Numbered from the stretch's first letter, positions 7,433 through 15,943 are shown. The stretch is 19,538 nucleotides of DNA from JAKVKY01 sp964293585 (GCA_964293585.1 CAXYYS010000035.1:1-19538), one strand, 5' to 3'. Notes: generated by a model not told the origin, from the sequence alone. Made by a program: numbers and translations.

Positions 7433-9766
7433 TTAAAAAGATGCCGGTTGATATCTGTAACTATACCATCTTAATGCCCTACCGTCAAAAACAACCTTGA
7501 CAGCACCCAAAAGATCCGTCCGAAGTACCATGGCGCCGCTTTTACGCAGGCGGCTTACAGTCTCCGGATCAGGATGGCCGTAAATATTGCCCCGTCCCAC
7601 GGAAATCACAGCCAGCTGCGGCGCCACCCGTTGTAAAAAACCCGCCTCCGAAGAAGTTCCGGCGCCGTGGTGACTGACCTTGAGCAGTACCGAGCCAATA
7701 TCCCTGCCGGTAGCGGCCAGTTCTTCCGCACCGGTAGCATCACCGGTAAAAAGCAGCTGCCTTCCGCCACAGTTAAAACGCAGGATAAGGCTGCTCTCGT
7801 TGGGCGTTAGGGCGCTTTCCCCTGCCGTAATTACTTCTACCGTGGTGGCACCCAGGTGTAAATTTTGACCTGCCGTCAGCTGTTGTACCCCGGTTCCTGG
7901 TCGTAAAAGGCGCAGCAATTTTTGCTCATCCTCACTGGCCGCCGCCGTACCGCGAAAGACATTGCGGATAGGGATAGCCTGTGCTACGGCTGCCGCCCCG
8001 CCTGCGTGATCATGGTCGCCATGGCTGAGAAAAAGTCCTTCCAGCTCCGTCACGCCCAGATAACGCAGCACCGGCACCACCACCCTGGCCCCTACATCAA
8101 AATCCCCGCTCAAGCCGCCGGTGTCAATTAAAAAATAACGCCGGTCTGGAGTAGCTAGCAGCGCCGCATCTCCCTGCCCTACATCCAGATGATATACAGT
8201 TAACGGTACTGGTTTAAAGGCCTGCCAGCAGCCCAGGCCGAGAAAAACTACCAAGCCAGCAGCCAGAAGCTGCCGCTGTCCCGAGGAGGATAAACGGTTG
8301 CACCAACCGGGAGCCAGCCATCCTGCCAGTACCAGGTAATAAGCCCCGCTACGCAGCCAGCCCCAGTGTCCGCAGGTTTGGACCGCTCCCGGTACCAGGG
8401 TCAAAAACTGACCTGCAGCTAAAGCGCCCCGGACTAGAAAAAGTGCCGGCGTAAAACAGATAGTTGCCAGCAGTGGCAGCGGCACCGCCACCAGCAGCCC
8501 GGGCACAAAACAGAACAAGGCCACGGCCAGCGCCGGCAAAAGCAACACGTTACTTACCAGTGCTACCAGAGAAAACTGATGGAAATACCAGATGACCAGG
8601 GGCAGGCTCACCAGCTGCGCCGTCACCGTTACCGCCACCGTTTCCCTGAGTACCGCAGGTCCCCGCTGGGGCAGATAGCGCTCCAGTTCCGGCAATAACC
8701 AGATCAGTCCTGCCACCGTGCCAAAGGATAACTGAAAGCTTACGTCCAGGAGCCACAAAGGCCTGCACACTAAAATACTCAGAGCCACACCGGCCAGCAG
8801 CCTGCCCCGGTGTACACGCCGGGTAGGACTGCGCCCTGCCAGAAGCACCAGACTACAGGCTACAGCTCTTACCACCGCCGGGGCAAAACCACAGGCGGCT
8901 GCGTACACAATATTTAAAGCTGCAATAAAAACTTTTTGCCGTACCTGAGGCCAGCTGACCGTGGCAGCCAGAGCCAGGGAAGTCAAACAAGCAACATGGG
9001 TACCGCTGACTGCTAACAAATGGGCCAGCCCGTTGTCTCTAAAAATAGCCGCAACATTTTCCTCCAGACCGTTATAGCCACCCAAAGTCATGCTGAGCAG
9101 CAGCGCACCTTCCCGGGACGGCAACAATTTTAACGCCGCACTGCGCACATAACTTACCGCCCTCTGAAATTGACTTAAAAGACTAATCCTGCCTGGTAAT
9201 TGCCGCACCTGTCCCAATCCAACTGTTAAACGACCACCCACCCCGGCTATCCTCCCTGCCAGTCCGCTGTTCCTGACACCGGGGTTCAGAAAACCCGTCA
9301 CCGGTTTTACTTCGCCCGTCACCTGAAGCCTGCCGGCATAAATTGCTCCTGGCCAGCTTTCATGGGCCTGCTTGATAAAAACTTTCGCTCTTCCTGTCAG
9401 CGGTACTTCCGCACCCGGTGTTCGTAGTTCCATATCCGTCAGTTCCAGGGCCAGACCGTCCGGTCGTTGCTGTACCGTTGTCTGCACCACCGTACCTGCC
9501 AGTACCACGGTTCGTCCCTGTAAACTGCGCAAGCCATCCCCCTGATGCCAGGCAACTGCGCCCAGGATTAAGCCCGAACTGCCAGCTACCACTGCCAGGG
9601 CTGCTACGGCCAGGTGCAGACGCCGTACGTGCCAGCAGCAATAAGCGGACACCAGGGCTAAAACCAGCAGCACGCCCTGCCACCAGCAAAATACTGTTTC
9701 TGTCACCGCCGCCGTCAGGATACCTGCGCTTAGGCACAGCAAAAGCAGAGCCAGCCCCCCACTCAT
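7433..9766 (-). CDS. comEC: ComEC/Rec2 DNA-uptake channel
   Basis: At 777 residues this is full length. ComEC is the membrane channel that carries single-stranded DNA into the cytoplasm during transformation. Hydrophobic segments are at about 1-75, the soluble OB-like part at about 80-170, the competence domain with HLLAVSGTH (249-257) and many membrane spans to about 515, then a C-terminal metallo-beta-lactamase-like domain (521-777). That domain holds HLDVGQGDAALL, LIDTGG, the metal motif SHGDHDHAGG (581-590), and LKVSHHGAGTSSE. All key motifs look intact. Its ATG overlaps the TGA of the comEA-like gene by four bases (ATGA), so the two are translationally coupled. It stays open even though its usual partner ComEA looks damaged. 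Confidence 0.95.
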   Translation of the reverse strand: MSGGLALLLLCLSAGILTAAVTETVFCWWQGVLLVLALVSAYCCWHVRRLHLAVAALAVVAGSSGLILGAVAWHQGDGLRSLQGRTVVLAGTVVQTTVQQRPDGLALELTDMELRTPGAEVPLTGRAKVFIKQAHESWPGAIYAGRLQVTGEVKPVTGFLNPGVRNSGLAGRIAGVGGRLTVGLGQVRQLPGRISLLSQFQRAVSYVRSAALKLLPSREGALLLSMTLGGYNGLEENVAAIFRDNGLAHLLAVSGTHVACLTSLALAATVSWPQVRQKVFIAALNIVYAAACGFAPAVVRAVACSLVLLAGRSPTRRVHRGRLLAGVALSILVCRPLWLLDVSFQLSFGTVAGLIWLLPELERYLPQRGPAVLRETVAVTVTAQLVSLPLVIWYFHQFSLVALVSNVLLLPALAVALFCFVPGLLVAVPLPLLATICFTPALFLVRGALAAGQFLTLVPGAVQTCGHWGWLRSGAYYLVLAGWLAPGWCNRLSSSGQRQLLAAGLVVFLGLGCWQAFKPVPLTVYHLDVGQGDAALLATPDRRYFLIDTGGLSGDFDVGARVVVPVLRYLGVTELEGLFLSHGDHDHAGGAAAVAQAIPIRNVFRGTAAASEDEQKLLRLLRPGTGVQQLTAGQNLHLGATTVEVITAGESALTPNESSLILRFNCGGRQLLFTGDATGAEELAATGRDIGSVLLKVSHHGAGTSSEAGFLQRVAPQLAVISVGRGNIYGHPDPETVSRLRKSGAMVLRTDLLGAVKVVFDGRALRWYSYRYQPASF

Positions 9767-10359
9767 GGTCTGCCTCCCTGTTTACCGCTACTGTAATGTT
9801 GCGTGTTTGTTCGTTTTCCGGACCGTTCAGACGCCTGCCGTTTACTACGTGCCCGCTTCTGAACGCCCCGCCGTTTGGCCTGATTCTGATAAGCCGGTCC
9901 TGGGTTTTCGCTGATGCCCGGTTCCGGATAAGCCGTGACTCCCGCATTAATATCAGACCTTGTCGTACCCTCGCTGCGTACCTTCTGTCCTTCCAGCCGT
10001 TGCTGTTCCCGTTCCCGCCTTTGCTTTAATTTTGTTTTACTCAGCGCCGGCACATTAATATGGGTACCATCCTTGCAAATGCGAGCCAGGTTCACCCTGT
10101 CTTTATCCGCCGCCGCGGTAAGTCCCCCTGCCTGCTGGATGGCTTCATGTGCCCGGCAGCCCTTAGGCACCTGGTAAATTCCCGGATGCACTACCTCGCC
10201 GCTGATGTAGACCTGCGCCAAAGCTACTACCGGCGTCACCGCCTGCTGCGTTGCCTGCAGCGCTTTAGTTTCCCCTCCCGTATCCCAGAAAGCAGCTCCC
10301 GTACACACTGCCAGAGAGACACCCACTACCGCCAATTTGGCCAGATTTCTTTTTTCCAA
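9763..10359 (-). CDS. ComEA-like protein with SLBB domain; helix-hairpin-helix lost
   Basis: The 198-residue frame starts at TTG, with AAAGGAG 8 bases upstream. The N-terminus (5-24) is a membrane anchor or signal, and residues 49-106 form an SLBB domain (VYISGEVVHPGIYQVP...INVPAL), both as in ComEA, the surface receptor that binds DNA for ComEC. Normal ComEA then has a helix-hairpin-helix domain. Here only INAGVTAYPEPGISEN (137-152) resembles its first half; the rest of the frame is a basic tail (KRRGVQKRARSKR...). The second half appears in the +1 frame (about 9899-9785) as DRLIRI...GGAFRS...NITVAV. I read this as comEA with frameshift damage. The ATGA junction with comEC is kept in the observed frame, so SLBB plus basic tail may still be made. 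Confidence 0.8.
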   Translation of the reverse strand: MEKRNLAKLAVVGVSLAVCTGAAFWDTGGETKALQATQQAVTPVVALAQVYISGEVVHPGIYQVPKGCRAHEAIQQAGGLTAAADKDRVNLARICKDGTHINVPALSKTKLKQRREREQQRLEGQKVRSEGTTRSDINAGVTAYPEPGISENPGPAYQNQAKRRGVQKRARSKRQASERSGKRTNTQHYSSGKQGGRP

Positions 10360-10384
10360 GACCTCAACTCCTTTACATTTTTAT

Positions 10385-10419
10385 AAAAAGAGCAGGGTCC
10401 CTCCCAGAGAAACCCTGCT
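10385..10419 (-). terminator. Terminator after leuS
   Basis: The minus strand has an 8-base stem (AGCAGGGT / ACCCTGCT) with a 13-base loop, followed by CTTTTT. It sits about 110 bases past the leuS stop and only about 25 bases before the comEA-like start, leaving no room for a standard promoter between them. Confidence 0.8.
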
Positions 10420-10530
10420 GCAATTGTCAATGTTCAGTTGCTAAAACAGCTTTTAGCTTTGTGTGTTTGCGATTAAACTTCCTTCTTTAAAATTTCTTCT
10501 GCTACTGAAACTTGCCTGGTCCTACAGTTA

Positions 10531-13020
10531 TTATCTGGCGACGATATTAACCAGACGTCCCGGTACGCAGATGACCTTTAAAATTTTGGCAGTACCAATC
10601 AGTTTCTTAATTTTTTCGTCAGCCAGAGCCAGTTTTTCCAGATCTGCCTTGGTAGCAGCCGCCGGCACCGTGAGACGATCCCGGTTCTTGCCGTTAATCT
10701 GGAGGACGATTTCCACATTATCCACCTTGATAGCAGCGGCATCATACACGGGCCATTTTTGGGCATGGACACTGGTCTGAGCGTCAATCACCCCGTGCCA
10801 CAACTCTTCAGTAATATGAGGTACAAAGGGCGCTAAAAGCAGGAGCAGATTCCGCACCGTCTCGTAAACCAGACCGGCGTTAGGCTCCTTCTTGGCATCC
10901 TTGTACGCATACATGGCATTGACCAGTTCCATCATGGAACTGATAGCCGTGTTAAAGTTAAAACGTTGTTCAACGTCCTCGCTAACCTTTTTAATGGTAG
11001 CATGAAGAGCACGACGCAAATCCTTATCTGCATCATCCAGCTTCGACGTATCATAACTGGTAACTTGCTGTGCCAGTTCTTTTTCAAAATGGTACACGAT
11101 ACGCCATACCCTGTTCAGGAAACGGAAGCTGCCGTCCACGCCTTGGTCGCTCCACTCCAGCTCGCGTTCCGGAGGAGCAGCGAAGAGGATAAAGAGACGG
11201 GCCGTATCGGCGCCGTATTTAGCTAAGATTTCTTCCGGGGAAACCACGTTGCCCACAGACTTGCTCATCTTGCCGCCATCTTTAAGCACCATGCCCTGGG
11301 TCAGCAGATTACTAAAAGGCTCGTCGTAATCTACCAGGCCTGCGTCCCGCAGTACCTTTAAGAAGAACCGGGAATAAAGCAGATGCAGGATGGCATGCTC
11401 GATACCGCCGATATATTGATCCACCGGACCCCAGTAGGCGTTAGCTTCCTTGCTAAAAGGCGCCTTCTCGTTGTGGGGATCGGTATAACGCAGATAGTAC
11501 CAGGAAGAACAGATGAAAGTATCCATGGTATCAGTTTCCCGGCGGGCCGGACCACCGCACTTAGGACAAGTGCAATGCAGATACTCTTCCGAAGTCGCCA
11601 AAGGCGACATGCTGCCATCACCAAACTTGACATCTTCCGGCAGACGGACAGGCAGCTGATCCTCAGGTACCAGGACCTCGCCGCACTTGGGACAGTAAAT
11701 AATAGGAATAGGCGCGCCCCAATAACGCTGGCGGCTGATAAGCCAGTCACGCAGGCGGTAGTTAATCTTACGCTTGCCCAGGCCCTTCTCTTCCATATAA
11801 TCTATAATCGCGCCCATAGCCTTATTCATTTCCATGCCGGTAAACTGGGCGGAGTTAACCAGTACACCGTCGTGGTCCTCATAAGCATGGTCCATGGTGT
11901 CCAGAGAGAGCACCTGGTCCTTGGGCTGCAGCGTAATAATCTTTTCAATGCCATATTTGGTAGCGAACATCCAGTCACGCTGATCGCCGGTAGGCACGCC
12001 CATGACGGCGCCGGTACCGTAATCGTACAGCACGTAGTTGGTAATCCAGATATGTACCTTGTGACCCGTCAGCGGGTGGATGCAGTCTACGCCGGTATAC
12101 ATACCGACCTTCTCGGACTCGCTGCTGGTACGTTCAATATCAGAAGTATTGCGAACCTTATCGCAGAAGGCCCGCAGCTCTTTTTCCTTAGGATTATCCT
12201 TCAGTAATTTTTCTACGATTGGATGTTCCGGAGGTACAACCACAAAAGTTACGCCGTAAATCGTATCGGGACGCGTGGTATATACTGCCAGCTTCTCGTT
12301 CAGGCTGGGTACATCAAAACTGAACTCCAGACCTTCGCTCTTACCAATCCAATTACGCTGCATGGTCTTCACCCGTTCGGGCCAACCCTTCAGCAATACC
12401 AGGTCATCCAGGAGTTCTTCCGCATAATCCGTAATCTTAAAGAACCACTGATCCAATTGTTTCTTGACAACTTCGTGACCGCAGCGCCAGCATTTACCGT
12501 CAATAACCTGCTCGTTAGCCAGCACCGTGCCGCAAGTATCGCACCAGTTAGCACTGGAACGTTTCTTCACAGCCAGGCCCCGTTTATAGAACAGTTCAAA
12601 GAGCCACTGCGTCCAGCGGTAATAATCTTCCTTGCAGGTAGTTACCTCACGGTCCCAGTCATAAGACAGGCCCATAGCTTTCTGTTGCCTTTTCATGTTG
12701 GCAATATTGTCCAGGGTCCATTTCTTCGGAGGGATACCGTGCTGGATAGCCGCATTCTCCGCCGGCATACCAAAACTATCCCAGCCCATAGGATGCAGGA
12801 CGTTAAAGCCCTTCATAGTACGAAAACGCGCTACCACGTCGCCGATGGAATAATTGCGCACGTGGCCCATATGTAAATTGCCGGACGGATAGGGAAACAT
12901 TTCCAGCACATAGGATTTAGGTTTGTTCTTATCAATCTCGGTCTTAAAAGTCTTGTGGTCTTCCCAGTATTGCTGCCATTTCTTTTCTATGGCATGGGGA
13001 GCATATTTTTCTTCAATCAT
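10531..13020 (-). CDS. leuS: Leucyl-tRNA synthetase
   Basis: An 829-residue class I aminoacyl-tRNA synthetase of normal bacterial LeuS length. The HIGH-type motif is HMGH (50-53) inside PYPSGNLHMGHVRN, and the KMSKS motif (about 583-587) is in GGKMSKSVGNVV. A Cys cluster (WCDTCG...CWRCG) near 160-180 and a full editing insertion (TTRPDTIYGVTFVVVPPEHP) are present. The ATG has AGGAGG 9 bases upstream. A promoter lies directly upstream. The leader is only about 40 bases, so there is no room for a T-box riboswitch, which often controls leuS in Firmicutes. Confidence 0.97.
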   Translation of the reverse strand: MIEEKYAPHAIEKKWQQYWEDHKTFKTEIDKNKPKSYVLEMFPYPSGNLHMGHVRNYSIGDVVARFRTMKGFNVLHPMGWDSFGMPAENAAIQHGIPPKKWTLDNIANMKRQQKAMGLSYDWDREVTTCKEDYYRWTQWLFELFYKRGLAVKKRSSANWCDTCGTVLANEQVIDGKCWRCGHEVVKKQLDQWFFKITDYAEELLDDLVLLKGWPERVKTMQRNWIGKSEGLEFSFDVPSLNEKLAVYTTRPDTIYGVTFVVVPPEHPIVEKLLKDNPKEKELRAFCDKVRNTSDIERTSSESEKVGMYTGVDCIHPLTGHKVHIWITNYVLYDYGTGAVMGVPTGDQRDWMFATKYGIEKIITLQPKDQVLSLDTMDHAYEDHDGVLVNSAQFTGMEMNKAMGAIIDYMEEKGLGKRKINYRLRDWLISRQRYWGAPIPIIYCPKCGEVLVPEDQLPVRLPEDVKFGDGSMSPLATSEEYLHCTCPKCGGPARRETDTMDTFICSSWYYLRYTDPHNEKAPFSKEANAYWGPVDQYIGGIEHAILHLLYSRFFLKVLRDAGLVDYDEPFSNLLTQGMVLKDGGKMSKSVGNVVSPEEILAKYGADTARLFILFAAPPERELEWSDQGVDGSFRFLNRVWRIVYHFEKELAQQVTSYDTSKLDDADKDLRRALHATIKKVSEDVEQRFNFNTAISSMMELVNAMYAYKDAKKEPNAGLVYETVRNLLLLLAPFVPHITEELWHGVIDAQTSVHAQKWPVYDAAAIKVDNVEIVLQINGKNRDRLTVPAAATKADLEKLALADEKIKKLIGTAKILKVICVPGRLVNIVAR

Positions 13021-13063
13021 GCTTGCTAACCTCCTAGAATTCCTAGCACAGATATACTATTAA

Positions 13064-13092
13064 ATTGTACTACCCGGCGCCTAAAAAGTCAA
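13064..13092 (-). promoter_or_regulatory. Sigma-70 promoter for leuS
   Basis: The minus strand has TTGACT (13087-13092), a 17-base spacer and TACAAT (13064-13069). The expected transcript start is about 37 bases before the leuS ATG. Confidence 0.7.
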
Positions 13093-13220
13093 TTTAAACG
13101 TAAAAATGTAAAGGCTACCGTTAAATTTTCTCTAGCCGGCGACAATGACTTCACCGTCCTACATCCAGCCCATGGTAAAACAGACAGTTTAAACTTTTTT
13201 AATAATTCCGAGAAAACTAC
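13093..13220. other. Divergent leuS/bioB intergenic region
   Basis: Between the leuS promoter and the proposed bioB promoter I see no gene, riboswitch or strong repeat. The complete gap between the two start codons is 347 bases; its other contents are listed separately. Confidence 0.5.
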
Positions 13221-13249
13221 TTGCAATTTCATGTTTCCGGTAGTAAACT
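13221..13249 (+). promoter_or_regulatory. Possible bioB promoter
   Basis: TTGCAA (13221-13226), a 17-base spacer and TAAACT (13244-13249). Each box has four of six consensus bases, so the match is modest. It overlaps the proposed BirA operator, which is how biotin control normally works. Confidence 0.35.
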
Positions 13250-13272
13250 TAGTTTTAGTTCTAGGTTAACTT
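13241..13272 (+). promoter_or_regulatory. Possible BirA (biotin) operator
   Basis: Half-sites TAGTAAACT (13241-13249) and GGTTAACTT (13264-13272) are 14 bases apart. They resemble the known biotin operator pattern (TTGTTAACC or TTGTAAACC, about 13-16 bases, GGTTAACAA or GGTTTACAA), with six and seven of nine matches. The position upstream of bioB supports the call; the match is imperfect. Confidence 0.45.
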
Positions 13273-13280
13273 TTTTCTAC

Positions 13281-13320
13281 GTCTCTCAGCGAAAACGTCA
13301 TAGTTTAGGAGAGACATTTT
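13281..13320 (+). terminator. Hairpin with T-run in the bioB leader
   Basis: GTCTCTC (13281-13287) pairs with GAGAGAC (13309-13315), with an inner AAAC/GTTT pairing, and is followed by ATTTTTG. It looks like an intrinsic terminator but lies between the proposed promoter and bioB, about 48 bases before the start codon, so it may act as an attenuator. Confidence 0.4.
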
Positions 13321-13367
13321 TGTTAGCCGTTTTTCCTACTATTTCAATATGATAAGGAGCGATATGC

Positions 13368-14345
13368 ATGGATGTCTTACAATTAGCCCAAGAGATTATT
13401 AATGGCCGGCGCTTAAAGCGCGGCGAAGATTTAAGTTTTTTCATAACTTGTGACCTGGCCGGGCTGCGCCAGGGCGCTGATGCAATCCGCCAACATTTTT
13501 GCGGCAACGAGCTGGATCTCTGCACCATCATTAACGGCCGCAGCGGTCAGTGTTCCGAAAACTGCAAATACTGCGCCCAGTCCGCTCATCATCACACCAG
13601 TTGTGAGATTTATGGATTCCTGAGCCAAGACAAAATCGTGCAGACAGCCTTAGCCAATGAAAAGGAAGGCGCAGACCGTTTTGCCATCGTTACCAGCGGC
13701 CGTACCCTGACAGGTACCGACTTTGAAAAATGTATTGCTGCCTTTAAGCGCATGCAAAAAGAATGTAAGATTGAGCTCTGTGCCTCCCTGGGTTTTTTAA
13801 CCGCAGAGCAATTTCACCGCCTGCACCAGGCAGGCGTCACCAGCTACCATGAAAATATCGAAACCAGCCGCCGTTACTTTCCTTCTATTTGTACCACCCA
13901 CACCTATGACGAAAAGATTGAGACCATCAAAACTGCCAAAAAGGAAGGCTTCTGCGTCTGCTCCGGCGGGATCATCGGCATGGGCGAAACCTGGGAGGAT
14001 CGGTTGGATATGGCGGTCAGCCTGGAAGAACTTGGTATCGAATCCATACCCATCAACGCCTTGATGCCTATCCCCGGCACACCTCTTGAACATATGCCTA
14101 CCTTGCCGCCGGCAGATATCCTGCGTACCATTGCCTTCTTCCGCTACATCAACCCCGAGGCCAATATCCGTTTAGCCGCCGGCCGCAAGCTACTGAAAAA
14201 CAATGGGGAAGAAGCTTTTCTAGGCGGCGCCAGCGCTACCATCACCGGGAATATGCTCACCACTTCCGGCTCCACCATCAAAAGCGATATCCACATGCTG
14301 CGTAAGCTAGGTTTTAAACTGAATCCCAGGGCGCCGCAAGTATAA
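13368..14345 (+). CDS. bioB: Biotin synthase
   Basis: A 325-residue radical SAM enzyme that inserts sulfur into dethiobiotin. The radical SAM cluster motif CSENCKYC gives C62, C66 and C69. GRSGQCSENCKYCAQS, YHENIETS (about 160-167), CSGGIIGMGE and the C-terminal LGGASATITGN match biotin synthase. The ATG at 13368 has AAGGAG upstream; the out-of-frame ATG four bases earlier is ignored. No bioA, bioD or bioF is nearby, so the other steps must be encoded elsewhere or dethiobiotin taken up. It ends in its own terminator. Confidence 0.95.
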   Translation: MDVLQLAQEIINGRRLKRGEDLSFFITCDLAGLRQGADAIRQHFCGNELDLCTIINGRSGQCSENCKYCAQSAHHHTSCEIYGFLSQDKIVQTALANEKEGADRFAIVTSGRTLTGTDFEKCIAAFKRMQKECKIELCASLGFLTAEQFHRLHQAGVTSYHENIETSRRYFPSICTTHTYDEKIETIKTAKKEGFCVCSGGIIGMGETWEDRLDMAVSLEELGIESIPINALMPIPGTPLEHMPTLPPADILRTIAFFRYINPEANIRLAAGRKLLKNNGEEAFLGGASATITGNMLTTSGSTIKSDIHMLRKLGFKLNPRAPQV

Positions 14346-14354
14346 TTTTTCAAC

Positions 14355-14392
14355 ACCGCTTACCACCCTCAGGTTGTAAGCGGTCTTTTTTT
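14355..14392 (+). terminator. Terminator after bioB
   Basis: A perfect 9-base stem (ACCGCTTAC / GTAAGCGGT) with a 12-base loop, then C and seven T, starting 10 bases past the bioB stop. Confidence 0.9.
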
Positions 14393-14406
14393 GTGATAGA
14401 CTACTC

Positions 14407-14412
14407 TATAAT
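14407..14412 (+). promoter_or_regulatory. Possible -10 box for the UPF0340 gene
   Basis: A perfect TATAAT 25 bases before the gene and directly after the bioB terminator. The -35 region falls in the T-run of that terminator and is a weak match. Confidence 0.4.
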
Positions 14413-14437
14413 AATAAGAAGATTGGAGCGGTAAAAC

Positions 14438-14992
14438 ATGGAACAGGCAGCATTGCTACAACAAATACGTACACAACTTACCACAGCGGCGGAAGAACTG
14501 ATCACCGCGGCTCAGCCCAGACCCGGCCAGATTTTTGTAGTAGGCTGCAGCACCAGTGAAGTCCTGGGAGAAAAAATTGGTACCGCCGGTTCACCGGAAA
14601 CGGCCCAGGTCATGATGGATGCATTAATCGCCGTCACGAAAAAGCATCAGCTCTATCTGGCCCAGCAGTGCTGTGAACATTTGAACCGGGCTTTGGTGGT
14701 AGAAGAAGAAGTCCTGGACAAATATAACCTGACCCAGGTAACGGTTCATCCCGTACCCCATGCTGGCGGTTCTATGGCCAGCGCCGCTTACGAAACTTTT
14801 CAGCATCCTGTAGTGGTAGAACAGATTCAAGCACATCTGGGACTAGATATTGGCCAGACCCTGATCGGTATGCACTTAAAAAGAGTCGCTGTACCGGTAC
14901 GTCTGTCCGTGAAAAAAATTGGCAGTGCGGTTTTAACCGCGGCCCGGACTCGTCCACCCCTGATAGGTGGCGAACGCGCCAAATATTTTTAA
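14438..14992 (+). CDS. UPF0340 / TIGR01440 family protein (YwlG-like)
   Basis: A 184-residue protein of the UPF0340 (DUF436) family found across Firmicutes and related to Bacillus YwlG; its function is not established. Family marks: FVVGCSTSEVLGEKIGTAGS (about 32-51), QCCEHLNRALVVE (about 76-88), VHPVPHAGGSMASAAY, and the end VAVPVRLSVKKIGSAVLTAARTRPPLIGGERAKYF. Soluble, with no signal or membrane segment. The start has GGAG 9-10 bases upstream. It follows the bioB terminator and has a possible -10 box of its own. It is probably followed on the same transcript by the phosphoesterase gene 46 bases on. Confidence 0.88.
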   Translation: MEQAALLQQIRTQLTTAAEELITAAQPRPGQIFVVGCSTSEVLGEKIGTAGSPETAQVMMDALIAVTKKHQLYLAQQCCEHLNRALVVEEEVLDKYNLTQVTVHPVPHAGGSMASAAYETFQHPVVVEQIQAHLGLDIGQTLIGMHLKRVAVPVRLSVKKIGSAVLTAARTRPPLIGGERAKYF

Positions 14993-15038
14993 TCCTGCAC
15001 AACCTTTCTCGTACAAAGATAATTTTTAAGGAGCAGCT

Positions 15039-15740
15039 ATGACCATTTATGCCATCGGTGACCTGCATTTTTCCGGATTGCCGCCTGCCAAACCCATGGA
15101 AAAATTTGGTGAGCACTGGACCGGCCACCGGGATAAAGTAACTGCCAACTGGCAACGCCTGGTCCAGCCGCAAGATTTAGTCTTGGTCTGCGGCGATATT
15201 TCCTGGGGTATGACCCTGGCAGAAGCAAAACCCGACTTAGAAAGCATCGCCGCTCTACCCGGCCACAAGATTCTGCTTAAAGGCAACCACGATTACTGGT
15301 GGACCAGTCTGGCCAAGATGCAGACGGCCTATCCCGGCCAGTTTGCTTTTTTGCAAAACAATTTTTATAGCTGGGGTGATACCGCCATCTGCGGCACCCG
15401 TGGCTGGATTCTGCCAGGAGTTGAAGGTTTTAAGGATGACGATGTGCCTCGCCTGCGCCGGGAGGCTTTGCGTTTAGAGATGTCTTTAGCCGCAGCGCAA
15501 AAAGCAGGGTTTACCAAACTTATCTGCATGTTGCACTATCCTGCCTTTTATTACGCCGCCCAGGAAAGTCCTTTCCGGTCCTTGCTGGAAGAATACCATG
15601 TTCGGATCTGCGTCTTCGGACACATTCACGGAGCTGAAGCGGCCCAAAATGTCTTCCAGGGAGAAGCTGGCGGCTGCACCTACAAATTAGTCAGTTGCGA
15701 TACCACCGGTTTTACGCCGGTGCCACTACTGCTTTTGTAA
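15039..15740 (+). CDS. Calcineurin-like metallophosphoesterase
   Basis: A 233-residue protein with every motif of the binuclear-metal phosphoesterase superfamily in order: D8 and H10 (GDLH), D53 (GDIS), N83-H84-D85 (GNHD), H165 (MLHYP) and H193-194 region GHIHG. No signal peptide or membrane segment, so it acts in the cytoplasm. The YAIGDLHFSG opening and SWGMTL stretch match a small family of uncharacterised Firmicute phosphoesterases; the substrate is unknown. The start has AAGGAG 6 bases upstream. Confidence 0.92.
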   Translation: MTIYAIGDLHFSGLPPAKPMEKFGEHWTGHRDKVTANWQRLVQPQDLVLVCGDISWGMTLAEAKPDLESIAALPGHKILLKGNHDYWWTSLAKMQTAYPGQFAFLQNNFYSWGDTAICGTRGWILPGVEGFKDDDVPRLRREALRLEMSLAAAQKAGFTKLICMLHYPAFYYAAQESPFRSLLEEYHVRICVFGHIHGAEAAQNVFQGEAGGCTYKLVSCDTTGFTPVPLLLL

Positions 15741-15760
15741 CTGAGTATGCCGGAGAGAAC

Positions 15761-15794
15761 AAGAATTTTAACTGCGTCTGGCAGAAAAATTCTT
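15761..15794 (+). repeat. Inverted repeat after the phosphoesterase gene
   Basis: AAGAATTTT (15761-15769) is complementary to AAAATTCTT (15786-15794). There is no T-run after it, and its right arm touches the -35 box of the tRNA promoter. It may be a weak terminator for the upstream gene. Confidence 0.45.
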
Positions 15795-15821
15795 GACAAG
15801 CGCATTGATAATCTGTATAAT
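15793..15821 (+). promoter_or_regulatory. Consensus promoter of tRNA-Arg
   Basis: Perfect TTGACA (15793-15798), a 17-base spacer and perfect TATAAT (15816-15821), as expected for a stable-RNA gene. Transcription should start near 15828. Confidence 0.9.
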
Positions 15822-15855
15822 AAATATCGTTACGACAGGGATGTCGTACAAATGT

Positions 15856-15932
<77 letters not shown>

Positions 15933-15943
15933 AAAAAAGCGAT

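Noticed and set aside
9360..9947. 195-residue minus-strand ORF overlapping comEA and comEC
   Set aside because: Only its first part, about 9899-9785, holds helix-hairpin-helix remnants; the rest is an out-of-frame reading of comEC. Treated as evidence of frameshift, not a gene.
11383..12207. 274-residue plus-strand ORF
   Set aside because: Antisense to leuS with no recognisable domain; a by-product of the leuS codon pattern.
13021..13130. T-box riboswitch upstream of leuS
   Set aside because: No T-box sequence or specifier stem is present, and the predicted leader is only about 37 bases.
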